Below, one piece after another: positions 53,335 to 64,000 of a DNA stretch of 64,000 nt. Source of the DNA: Rhynchopus sp. YZ270_cl-10 (lineage: Eukaryota > Euglenozoa > Diplonemea > Diplonemida > Diplonemidae); assembly GCA_964035575.1 (NCBI GenBank), contig OZ037834.1, positions 465,598 to 529,597 on the forward strand. The letters run 5' to 3'. The notes beneath the pieces are model-generated. The model saw nothing but the letters and a program-made list of their open reading frames with translations. It was not told where the DNA came from and searched no databases. Every line of letters starts with the position of its first letter. The first letter of the stretch is position 1. A program made the translations under genes and the position numbers.

Positions 53335-56300
53335 ATGCGCGCACTGCTGCTGCTCTCCATGTCGGTGGGGGTGCTCTCCGTCTCTCCAAGCTTCGACACG
53401 TCGCAAGCATCGCTGATCCAAAAGGAGTTTGAAGCCTTTGCCTCTGCCAACGGAGGACGTGGCGTGAAGCTTGTGATCGGAAACGCAAAGACAGGAGAAC
53501 AGCAGGTGTTCTCTGCAGGAGATGCGTCGAAGGGAACACCTGTGTCGGAGAAGACGATCTTCAGGATGGGTGGGATGACAAAGGTGATGGCAGGGATGCT
53601 GACTGCAATCGCATTTGAGGAGGGTGTGGTGAAGCCGACAGACGCAATTGCGAAGTTTGTTCCTGAGCTGGATGCGGCAGGTCTGAAGGCTGTGAGCTCG
53701 CAGGGAGGTGTGACGGTGACGTCGCCGCTGAACAGGAACTTCACGTTCTGGGACTGTCTTGGCATGAAGTGTGGGTTCAGCTACTCACACTGGGGTATGG
53801 GCACAATGCGTGAGGCTTCCACCATTTCCCCTGCTGATGGTGTGTTCCCCCTTCTCACCAAGAACAAGTGTGCAGGTGCGTACACAACTGCACACGGAGG
53901 AAAGCTGATCCGCGAAGCTGCTTGGCTTGAGTGCAGAAAGCAGATCCCACTTGTGTCGCAGCCAGGACAGCGTTCGTACTACGGATACGACTACGACGTG
54001 ATTGGTCTTGCTCTGTCGCGTGCGTACAAGATGAACGCAGAGGAGCTGATGCGGACGAAGATCTGGAGCAAGCTTGGAATGGACTCTGCCTTCATGAGCT
54101 GGCTGCCACAGGGCACGTCCCCGAGTGGTGATGTTGCGGACCTGCGCTTCACGGCACCTGGTGGCTCTGCTTACACCTCTGGATTTGCACCGAGCAACAT
54201 GCCTGCAGGAAAAGACCTGTGGGCCAGTGAGGTGAAGACGTGGGACCAGGACATGTGGAACTTGATGGGACCCTTCAAACACGAGACCTCAGCAGATGCA
54301 AAGTACCCAGGTGTGTCTGGGTTTGGTGAGGGTGCCATGATGACGTTTGAGGACTACGCGAAGTTCCTTGTTGCCGTTGTGAACAAAGGGACTTCTGGGA
54401 ATGCAACAATCATCTGCGAGACCATGTGGCAGAAGTTCACGAACCCCACTGTCCTGAGCACAGAGGGCATGCGCGCGAACCCCTCCGTTGGCTACCTTGA
54501 GGAAGGGAGCGACTTCTCGAAGCAGAGCGAATGGAAGTATGTCCACACTTCCCCCCCACACTACGTAGGTGATAACCCACCCCACGTCAGTACATACATC
54601 TCAAAGATGTTATAACCGCCACTTCATAACCTTCACCCTTGTGTTTTGTTTTGTTGTTGATTTTCTTGTACTTGGCGGAAATTGAGTGAAACGTTGGAAA
54701 AGGTTTTCAATGGATTCAATGGATGGAAAAGGTTTTCAAAAAAACCTGTGACAAAAAAAAACACCACCTCACAGATGGGGCTTTGCTGGGAGGAGAGGTG
54801 GCAGCGTGGCAAAGAGAGGCAGCCCGCAGTACCCATTCTTCTCTGAGGCGTCTGGCACGACAGGAGAGTGGCAGGGTGTCTTCGGCACCATGTTCAAGGT
54901 ATGGTGCTTGGCTTTGAGTGGAGTCTTGAGAGAGGAGTACAGCTCAGTAGACGCTCTCTGCAAGTCCTTGGAAAAGTTCTCGTTTTTTGCCATGTGCAGA
55001 AAAAACAGTTTGTCTGTGCATACCAATGCACCACACACTAGAACGGTACTTGATTGAGTCACAGAACAGAATCACTTCCTTCTTGAACGCATTGAAACGA
55101 CAAAACACACAAAACAGTTTGACTTCGAAAGCGGCATCTACGGTGTGGGAGGAGAGAACACACTGCCCTCGCAGAGTGGTGTGGACCAGGCAGGTGCACG
55201 GTTTGTGAAGGAGCACTTCAGCCGCTGGGCATCGCAGCTGTACCGAGGTGACGCTGTGCAGGCACCTCCAGCAAAGGAGGACGCGTTCGATGCCACTGTG
55301 CTGAAGGAGATCCAGGACGAAGTCACACAGTGGTCCAACGCAAACGGTGGGTGGGGTGTCAAGCTTGTGGTTGGAAACACAAAGTCTGGTGGCAGCCACA
55401 CAATCCAGGCGGGAAAGGCGTCGAAGGGAACACCTGTGTCGGAGAAGACGATCTTCAGGATGGGTGGGATGACAAAGGTGATGGCAGGGATGCTGACTGC
55501 AATCGCATTTGAGGAGGGTGTGGTGAAGCCGACAGACGCGATTGCGAATTTTGTTCCTGAGCTGGATGCGGCAGGTCTGAAGGCTGTGAGCTCGCAGGGA
55601 GGTGTGATGGTGACGTCGCCGCTGAACAGGAACTTCACGTTCTGGGACTGTCTTGGCATGAAGTGTGGGTTCAGCTACTCACACTGGGGTATGGGCACAA
55701 TGCGTGAGGCTTCCACCATTTCCCCTGCTGATGGTGTGTTCCCACTTCTCACTGCTGACAAGTGTGCAGGTGCGTACACAACTGCACACGGAGGAAAGCT
55801 GATCCGCGAAGCTGCTTGGCTTGAGTGCAGAAAGCAGATCCCACTTGTGTCGCAGCCAGGACAGCGTTCGTACTACGGATACGACTACGACGTGATTGGT
55901 CTTGCTCTGTCGCGTGCGTACAAGATGAACGCAGAGGAGCTGATGCGGACGAAGATCTGGAGCAAGCTTGGAATGGACTCTGCCTTCATGAGCTGGCTGC
56001 CACAGGGCACGTCCCCGAGTGGTGATGTTGCGGACCTGCGCTTCACAGCACCTGACGCCTCTGCTTACGCCTCAGGCACAACACCGAGCAACATGCCTGC
56101 AGGAAAGGACCTGTGGGCCAGTGAGGTGAAGACGTGGGACCAGGACATGTGGAACTTGATGGGACCCTTCAAACACGAGACCTCGACAGATGCAAAGTAC
56201 CCAGGTGTATCTGGGTTTGGTGAGGGTGCCATGATGACGTTTGAGGACTACGCGAAGTTCCTTCATGTGCTGTCGAACAAAGGTGTTGGGAGCAACGGTG

Positions 56301-58768
56301 TGCGTCTTGTGAAGGAGAGCACGTGGACGTGGTTCATGTCTCCCGTTCAGGAGGCTGCTGAGGGAATGTCCTCCGCTCCCGCAGTGTGCTTTGCATCTGC
56401 AACAGGTGAGATGTCGGCCCAGGCACTTTGGAAGTGGGGCTTTGCGAGTCTGACGAAGGAGGCTGCATCCACAGAAGCAGGAGGTCCGTCCCCTTCACTG
56501 GCACAGCAGGACACTGTTGCAGCTGGGCAGTGGAGTGGTGAGTTTGGAACGATGTTCAAGTTTGATGCTGAGGCAGGGGTGTACGGAGTGGGAGGAGAGA
56601 ACACACTTCCGGGACAGTCAGGCGCTGGGAGGAAGGGTATTGACTTCATCCGCAGCAACTACGACAGGTGGATGGGGAAGCTGGCTCGTGGTCGCCACAC
56701 AAAGCCTGCACAGACTGTCGCAGACGTGCAGAAGTCGGCATCTGTGGTTGAGATCCAGAAGGAAGTGGAGGTGTGGTCGAAGAGCTTCGGACGTGGTGTG
56801 AAGCTTGTGATCGGAAACGCAAAGACAGGAGAGCAGCAGGTGTTCTCTGCAGGAGATGCGTCGAAGGGAACACCTGTGTCGGAGAAGACGATCTTCAGGA
56901 TGGGTGGGATGACAAAGGTAATGGCAGGGATGCTGACGGCAATCGCATTTGAGGAGGGTGTGGTGAAGCCGACAGACGCGATTGCGAAGTTTGTTCCTGA
57001 GCTGGATGCAGCAGGTCTGAAGGCTGTGAGCTCGCAGGGAGGTGTGACGGTGACGTCGCCGCTGAACAGGAACTTCACGTTCTGGGACTGTCTTGGGATG
57101 AAGTGTGGGTTCAGCTACTCGCACTGGGGTATGGGCACAATGCGTGAGGCTTCCACCATTTCCCCTTCTGACGGCGTGCTTCCTTTCCTGTCGAGCAACA
57201 AGTGTGCAGGTGCGTACACAACTGCACACGGAGGAAAGCTGATCCGTGAAGCTGCTTGGCTTGAGTGCAGAAAGCAGATCCCACTTGTGTCGCAGCCAGG
57301 ACAGCGTTCGTACTACGGATACGACTACGACGTGATTGGTCTTGCTCTGTCGCGTGCGTACAAGATGAACGCAGAGGAGCTGATGCGGACGAAGATCTGG
57401 AGCAAGCTTGGAATGGACTCTGCCTTCATGAGCTGGCTGCCACAGGGCACGTCCCCGAGTGGTGATGTTGCGGACCTGCGCTTCACAGCACCTGACGCCT
57501 CTGCTTACGCCTCAGGCACAACACCGAGCAACATGCCTGCAGGAAAAGACCTGTGGGCCAGTGAGGTGCAGACGTGGGACCAGGACATGTGGAACTTGAT
57601 GGGACCCTTCAAACACGAGACCTCAACAGATGCAAAGTACCCAGGTGTGTCTGGGTTTGGTGAGGGTGCCATGATGACGTTTGAGGACTACGCGAAGTTC
57701 CTCTCTGCGTTGCTGAACAACGGCAACACACAGACAGAGAAGCTTCTTGGCGACGCGATGCTGCGTGCGATGGCTGGGAGCACAACAAGCGAGGACACGG
57801 GTCTGGGTGCCACCCCTGCGGTGCCGTTCGTTGGCGACGAATACGCATCGACCACCGAGTGGAAGTGGGGCTATGCACACACCACCACCGGGGAGGGCTG
57901 GAGCGGCGAATTCGGCACCGTCTTCCGCTTCAACCGCGAGACGGGCGACTACTTGGTGGGTGGCGAGAACACTCTACCTGCACAGGCAGCACGCCACCAT
58001 GCGAAGGAGTTCATCCTGGCCAACGCACAACGCTGGACTGGCATGCTCCGTTGTGACACCACAAACAACTTTGTCGCCCCGAACGTTACCAACGGCACAG
58101 AACCCCTCACTACCACTGAGGGCTCTGGAGATGGAACCACTACGGGTGGCGCAGCAAACGAGGAAGGTACCAGCTCAAGCAGCGGCGCTGGCGCGTGGTT
58201 CTTGATCCTTATTGTGGCTGCCAGCACGCTGCTGCTGTGCACTGCAGCAGGCATCTTCATGCTGCAGAACATTAAGGAACAGCGCCTGCACCTCTCCGAC
58301 ATCGGCAACATCGAGGACGAAATCATGCAAGAAGACGTATGTAACCCATCTTCTAACACAGACTCTTTTTTTTAGCAACTGTGGACGAATGGTTGCTCTG
58401 CACTGTCGGAGGATATACTGTACCACTTCCAAATAAAGTAGTCAAATTACCCGTAAAAGGACCAGATCCCCAAAACTTATTTGGAGAATTTCTGTACCTG
58501 GAAACACTTGACAACAAACTTGTGGAAAACCAGCGCTGCTGATGCTCCGTGATAACGAATATGATAAGGTGACTAAGCACAGAGAGGCTTAGGATTATCT
58601 TATGAACGTTTCTTTCTTTTCAACCTCTCTTTCCCCCTTAAGTACCCTATCCACACCCCCTCTTAACAACAGTCGAAGGAGCTTCAAGAACCCCACGAGT
58701 CTTTGACTGACTACTCTGGCGGCAGCATGAGCCGTTCCCAGGGGCCTGGGCAGGAGTTTTCGCTCTAA
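53335..58768 (+). CDS. Membrane-anchored protein with three beta-lactamase/family VIII esterase-fold domains lacking the serine nucleophile
   Basis: Exons 53335-54536, 54775-54898, 55118-58336 and 58673-58768 give 1546 residues. MRALLLLSMSVGVLSVS is a signal peptide. Three domains (about 20-490, 492-970, 970-1430) share serine-hydrolase landmarks: SEKTIFRMGGMTKVMAGMLT, PLNRNFTFWDCLGMKCGFSY, PGQRSYYGYDYDVIGLALSR and FGEGAMMTFEDYAKFL. In the SxxK site Ser reads Gly (Gly80-x-x-Lys83 in domain 1; the same in all domains). The catalytic-type Tyr (Tyr216) is kept, and the third motif is W-x-G, as in family VIII esterases. A Thr/Ser/Gly stalk, one membrane helix (AWFLILIVAASTLLLCTAAG, about 1468-1490) and a 55-residue tail follow. 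Probably a surface binding protein rather than an enzyme. Domain cores are almost identical at DNA level, suggesting gene conversion. The phase-2 join after exon 1 rebuilds WKWGFA, as in domain 2. Confidence 0.88.
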
Positions 58769-61090
58769 AACGAAATGACATCTTTTTTTGCAAAAAAAAA
58801 TATAACAAAAAACCTTTTTTGTTTGTCTCAGCTCTTGGTTGAAGCTCAGTGTGTTCCACCCTTTTGCTGTCCCCTCTCCTCCTTCGCACCCCCATATTTA
58901 GTAGCAAAACAAACATATAGTGGAGTACACTCTAGGGTGGCTGCACTGATCCAACTAAGTTTTCAAAAAAAAAGAAGAAAAATAGAACCCATTCAGTCTG
59001 ACACTAATATCAGCATTTTTTTCAAAAAGAAAAAGGCTGTGTCCCCCAAGATGTATTTTCATGACAGGCTTGCCTTGAACATGTCATCACCTCTCCCTCT
59101 CGTACATCCCCCCCGTCTTCTTTTATTCATTAAATTTTCTTTTTCTTTTTTGACACTTTGTGATCAAGGTGGCTAAGCACAGAAAGGCTTAGGTTCATCT
59201 TGTAAAAACGTTTTCTTTTAAAAGGCGCAAATCAGCTTATTATAGGCTTCTATCTTGTGATAGGCTGTAATCAAACGATTTTGTTTCTTTTTGCACAAAA
59301 CAAAGGGTATATAGAGTGATGCTGTAATGCTTGAAGTGTACCGCATAATAGACAAAATAGGGTTTACAGTGGATACAACACTGCCACCCCTGTCTTTTGT
59401 GGTGCTCGTTGCTGGTGGGGTGAGTGTGTATGCGTGTCCGAGGGTTTTCATACTTGAGAGAGAAAACCAAGGGGTTGTCAAACTGAAGGCAAAAACGATG
59501 ATGGGTAGTTACATCCCCTTAACCCTTTGTGCGTGAGATTACAGTCAAAGAAAACCCAGTTTCTAGTTGGGTGATGGTTTTATGCAACAGAAATAATCAA
59601 GCGAGAGAGCACGTCTGTATCCGCAGTTTTCCTTCTTTGCTGAAGGAAAATGAAAATATGTTGGAAGGGAAGGAGAGAAATGAGTATGTTTTTTAAATTG
59701 AGTTTTTTTTTTTTTTTTTTGTTACATGCGAAAATGAACACAGTGTGTAATCGGTACAAATGACGTCCATCTCTTTACTGAGATGGCTGTGTGACCAAAG
59801 GGGGGGGGACAATACGATACAGCTTTTGGAGAGTTGAAGACGGTTTACGTCTTCTTTTAAGCACCTTTTTTTTTTCCTGTTTTTTTTTTTTTGTTTTTTG
59901 TTTTTTGTGACACTCTAAACACAACGCAAATCCAAGTGGAACACCTCACACAAAACAGAGGATACATTCCTCCCACAAGGGTTCTGTGTTAAATGCATGC
60001 TTGCCACCCCTCCCGTAGTGGTGCCCTGTATTGTGATGTTTGCCCTATCAGAATACATCATACACACCACAAGACAGCTTGTATTGTGGTGTGTATGATG
60101 TATTCTTTATTATTGGTGTGATTCAGGGGGTACGCACAACCCACGGAAGTACCACGGAGAACTGTTTCGGGTTATATTAAGATTTGCGGAGCACCTTCGG
60201 GGGAACCACGGAGAATCCGTTTGGGTGATCACACCAATTATTATGGGCAATTCTATCACCAATACAGCCACCACGAACCCCCCGTACCCCTCCACCACCA
60301 CCACCGTCGCCCCCTTTAGGACCGCCTGGCTCCCCTTATGCAGATCGATGTGGTGGCGCATTTAGCCTTTGAGATGCTTTGAGGGGGGATTTTTGTTTAT
60401 TTCATAGCTGCAAAAAAAAAACCCTTCTTTTGTTCTCAGATTCGAAAGAGGGGTTTTTGTTTTTTTATTCAAACTAAAAAGATGGGATCATTTTTTTGTT
60501 GATCCCGAAACCTATGCTATCAATTTATTGAAGGCATATGTTGAAATAATTTTTGACATTGTTTACGCAATATTTTTTCGACAAAAAGCATTTCCCTTCG
60601 TCATGTCTCTCTGTGAGACAGCATGGTTCGTGTGTATTTCACATCAAAAAGATTTTTTTTTTGGAGTTCGTCCGGAAATGATGGCGTTCACACAAAAAAC
60701 AAAGGCATCTATCTTTCTCCCCATCACTTTTGCTTTTTTTCCCCCTAAGGTCTCACGGAACCATGTGGGGTGACAAATACGTGACTATTACCCCCAACGG
60801 GTTCCCCTCTTGGCTGTCTTCAAAAATTGAAGAAATTAAAGACATCTAAGACCGACAGAAGACAGAAGACAAGGTGTACCCTTACCTACCCCGCCACGTG
60901 TCGCGTGTCGAGGTGTATTGTGTGTCTTCGTATTGTACGTGTTTGTCACCCCGGTGGTACCCACACTGCACCCACAACTAATATTACTATATCAAAAAAC
61001 ACAGGTAGAATAGTCTCTTATTAGGGTAGTTGTGTGTTAGCAACAAAGAAATAAAAAAAAATAAAGACGCAAGTCCTGCAGTCCAGCACA
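58769..61090. other. Intergenic region between the tandem pseudo-hydrolase genes
   Basis: No gene. M5 at 58919-58970, M3 at 59167-59215. A hairpin at 60051-60103 (GAATACATCATACACACCAC and its mirror) is distantly like the ATGGTGGCAG MITEs. A second inverted pair (TATTATTGGTGTGAT ... ATCACACCAATTATTAT) spans 60105-60242. The last 60 bp before the next ATG are A-rich. Confidence 0.55.
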
Positions 61091-64000
61091 ATGCGCGCAC
61101 TGCTGCTGCTCTCCATGTCGGTGGGGGTGCTCTCCGTCTCTCCAAGCTTCGACACGTCGCAAACATCGCTGATCCAAAAGGAGTTTGAAGCCTTTGCCTC
61201 TGCCAACGGAGGACGTGGTGTGAAGCTTGTGATCGGAAACGCAAAGACAGGAGAGCAGCAGGTGTTCTCTGCAGGAGATGCGTCGAAGGGAACACCTGTG
61301 TCGGAGAAGACGATCTTCAGGATGGGTGGGATGACAAAGGTAATGGCAGGGATGCTGACGGCAATCGCATTTGAGGAGGGTGTGGTGAAGCCGACAGACG
61401 CGATTGCGAAGTTTGTTCCTGAGCTGGATGCAGCAGGTCTGAAGGCTGTGAGCTCGCAGGGAGGTGTGACGGTGACGTCGCCACTGAACAGGAACTTCAC
61501 GTTCTGGGACTGTCTTGGGATGAAGTGTGGGTTCAGCTACTCGCACTGGGGTATGGGCACAATGCGCGATCTTTCCACTATTTCCCCTGCTGATAGTGTG
61601 CTTCCTTCTCTCGCGAGCAACAAGTGTGCAGGTGCGTACACAACTGCACACGGAGGGAAGCTGATCCGCGAAGCTGCTTGGCTTGAGTGCAGAAAGCAGA
61701 TCCCACTTGTGTCGCAGCCAGGACAGCGTTCGTACTACGGATACGACTACGACGTGATTGGTCTTGCTCTGTCGCGTGCGTACAAGATGAACGCAGAGGA
61801 GCTGATGCGGACGAAGATCTGGAGCAAGCTTGGAATGGACTCTGCCTTCATGAGCTGGCTGCCACAGGGCACGTCCCCGAGTGGTGATGTTGCGGACCTG
61901 CGCTTCACTGCACCTGGTGGCTCTGCTTACGCCTCAGGCAAAACACCGAGCAACATGCCTGCAGGAAAAGACCTGTGGGCCAGTGAGGTGAAGACGTGGG
62001 ACCAGGACATGTGGAACTTGATGGGACCCTTCAAACACGAGACCTCAGCAGATGCAAAGTACCCAGGTGTGTCTGGGTTTGGTGAGGGTGCCATGATGAC
62101 GTTTGAGGACTACGCGAAGTTCCTTGTCGCAGTTGTGAACAAAGGTGCTTCTGGGAATGCAACAATCATCTGCGAGACCATGTGGCAGAAGTTCACGAAC
62201 CCCACTGTCCTGAGCACAGAGGGCATGCGTGTGAGTCCCTCAGTTGGCTACCTTGAGGAGGGGAGCGACTTCTCGAAGCAGAGCGAGTGGAAGTATGTGC
62301 ACACTTTCCCCCCACACCACGTGATAACCCACCGCATGTCAGTACATTCATCCCAAAGATGTTATAACCACCACTTCATAGCTTCGCCCTTGTGTTTTGT
62401 TTTGTTTTGTTTTGTTGTTCATTTTCTTGTACTTCGCGGAAATTGAGTGAAACTGGAAAAGATTTTCAAAAAAAAACCTGTGACAAAAAAACACCACCTC
62501 ACAGATGGGGCTTTGCTGGGAGGAGAGGTGGCAGCGTGGCAAAGAGAGGCAGCCCGCAGTACCCATTCTTCTCTGAGGCGTCAGGCACGACAGGAGAGTG
62601 GCAGGGTGTCTTCGGCACCATGTTCAAGGTATGGTGCTTGGCTTTGCGTGGAGGCTGAGAGAGGAGAACTATAACAAAACAAACGTGTTCGCTTTCTTTG
62701 CTTTGTGCATTCAAGAGGTCATTTTGATTTGTTACTCAATCAAGTATCACCACGGCGCTTGATTGAGTATAGTGGTTCCTGGCACGGTGTAGACCTTGCT
62801 CGTATTCTGCATTGAAACCACAAAACACACAAAACAGTTCGACTTCGAAAGCGGGATCTACGGTGTGGGAGGAGAGAACACACTGCCCTCTCAGAGTGGT
62901 GTGGACCAGGCAGGTGCACGGTTTGTGAAGGAGCACTTCAGCCGCTGGGCATCGCAGCTGTACCGAGGTGACGCTGTGCAGGCACCTCCAGCAAAGGAGG
63001 ACGCGTTCGATGCCACTGTGCTGAAGGAGATCCAGGATGAAGTCACACAGTGGTCCAACGCAAACGGTGGGTGGGGTGTCAAGCTTGTGGTTGGAAACAC
63101 AAAGTCTGGTGGCAGCCACACAATCCAGGCGGGAAAGGCGTCGAAGGGAACACCTGTGTCGGAGAAGACGATCTTCAGGATGGGTGGGATGACAAAGGTG
63201 ATGGCAGGGATGCTGACTGCAATCGCATTTGAGGAGGGTGTGGTGAAGCCGACAGACGCGATTGCGAATTTTGTTCCTGAGCTGGATGCGGCAGGTCTGA
63301 AGGCTGTGAGCTCGCAGGGAGGTGTGACGGTGACGTCGCCGCTGAACAGGAACTTCACGTTCTGGGACTGTCTTGGCATGAAGTGTGGGTTCAGCTACTC
63401 ACACTGGGGTATGGGCACAATGCGTGAGGCTTCCACCATTTCCCCTGCTGATGGTGTGTTCCCCCTTCTCACCAAGAACAAGTGTGCAGGTGCGTACACA
63501 ACTGCAAACGGAGGAAAGCTGATCCGTGAAGCTGCTTGGCTTGAGTGCAGAAAGCAGATCCCACTTGTGTCGCAGCCAGGACAGCGTTCGTACTACGGAT
63601 ACGACTACGACGTGATTGGTCTTGCTCTGTCGCGTGCGTACAAGATGAACGCAGAGGAGCTGATGCGGACGAAGATCTGGAGCAAGCTTGGAATGGACTC
63701 TGCCTTCATGAGCTGGCTGCCACAGGGCACGTCCCCGAGTGGTGATGTTGCGGACCTGCGCTTCACGGCACCTGGTGGCTCTGCTTACACCTCTGGATTT
63801 GCACCGAGCAACATGCCTGCAGGAAAAGACCTGTGGGCCAGTGAGGTGAAGACGTGGGACCAGGACATGTGGAACTTGATGGGACCCTTCAAACACGAGA
63901 CCTCAGCAGATGCAAAGTACCCAGGTGTGTCTGGGTTTGGTGAGGGTGCCATGATGACGTTTGAGGACTACGCGAAGTTCCTTCATGTGCTGTCGAACAA
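61091..64000 (+). CDS. Tandem duplicate of the pseudo-serine-hydrolase membrane protein, cut by right edge
   Basis: Exons 61091-62292, 62505-62628 and 62838 to beyond 64000 repeat the exon pattern of the gene at 53335. Exons 1 and 2 are the same lengths (1202 and 124 nt). The signal peptide is identical; domain 1 and most of domain 2 are present. Both visible domains have FRMGGMTK, so the nucleophile Ser is again Gly. Differences cluster in short patches such as MRDLSTISPADSVLPSLASN. DNA similarity to the first gene starts only 24 bp before the ATG (61067), so the upstream regions are unrelated. Here the DNA before the AG is A-rich rather than pyrimidine-rich, so trans-splicing may be weaker or the copy may be expressed differently. 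The C-terminal half is off-window. Confidence 0.88.

Noticed and set aside
53931-54131. Recurrent 66-codon plus-strand frame (MQKADPTCVAARTAF...)
   Set aside because: It repeats at the same place in every domain copy, in a different frame from the conserved protein.
53785-54282. Repeated minus-strand frames inside the pseudo-hydrolase genes
   Set aside because: They recur wherever the domain recurs and are antisense shadows.

Overview
The window looks like nuclear DNA of a euglenozoan, most likely a diplonemid. The main evidence is at 3729-3766 on the minus strand: a stretch ending in CAGTTTCTGTACTTCATTG, the 3' half shared by euglenozoan spliced leaders, and starting CCAACG as I recall for diplonemid leaders. 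Other signs agree. The genes have ordinary GT-AG introns, often GTATG or GTATT. Several start just downstream of a pyrimidine tract plus AG, as expected of trans-splice acceptors. Coding exons are fairly GC-rich, while the rest is full of A/T runs and short dispersed repeats.

Layout. 1-2051 (minus) is an open hAT-type transposase cut by the left edge. 2.1-13.4 kb has no host gene I can support. It holds satellites, palindromic arrays, TIR elements, a spliced-leader-tagged retrocopy of a secretory-protein mRNA and a leucine-rich-repeat fragment. 13.5-21.1 kb is a 3-exon gene for a type I membrane protein with about 17 cadherin-like repeats. 23.0-26.2 kb is a 3-exon gene for a small single-pass protein, with a stack of nested transposons in its first intron. 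27.5-30.5 kb is a 4-exon golgin-like coiled-coil protein with a C-terminal anchor. 33.0-34.2 kb encodes an AlkB-fold protein with a likely mitochondrial presequence and lost iron ligands. 34.6-35.9 kb is a hAT-like TIR element. 37.8-41.4 kb is a 4-exon coiled-coil gene with a piggyBac-like relic in its last intron. 43.6-46.6 kb is calcineurin A in three exons, with a Tc1/mariner-like TIR element in its first intron. 46.6-53.3 kb is a gene-free stretch rich in MITEs. From 53.3 kb to the right edge lie two tandem genes for secreted or membrane proteins made of repeated beta-lactamase/family VIII esterase-fold domains. In every copy the nucleophile serine is replaced by glycine.

The genes form no obvious pathway. 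Calcineurin is signalling, the golgin-like protein is endomembrane, and the cadherin-like and pseudo-hydrolase proteins are probably cell surface. What unites the window is its non-coding DNA. A small set of repeat modules recurs in introns and flanks of unrelated genes, and many TIR elements have TA, TTAA or 7-8 bp target duplications. All genes except the transposase run on the plus strand, which fits the polycistronic arrangement usual in euglenozoans. No LTR retroelement, CRISPR array or intact tRNA gene was recognised. Exon joins were made by eye from splice signals, frame and protein continuity; no alignment or database search was run.
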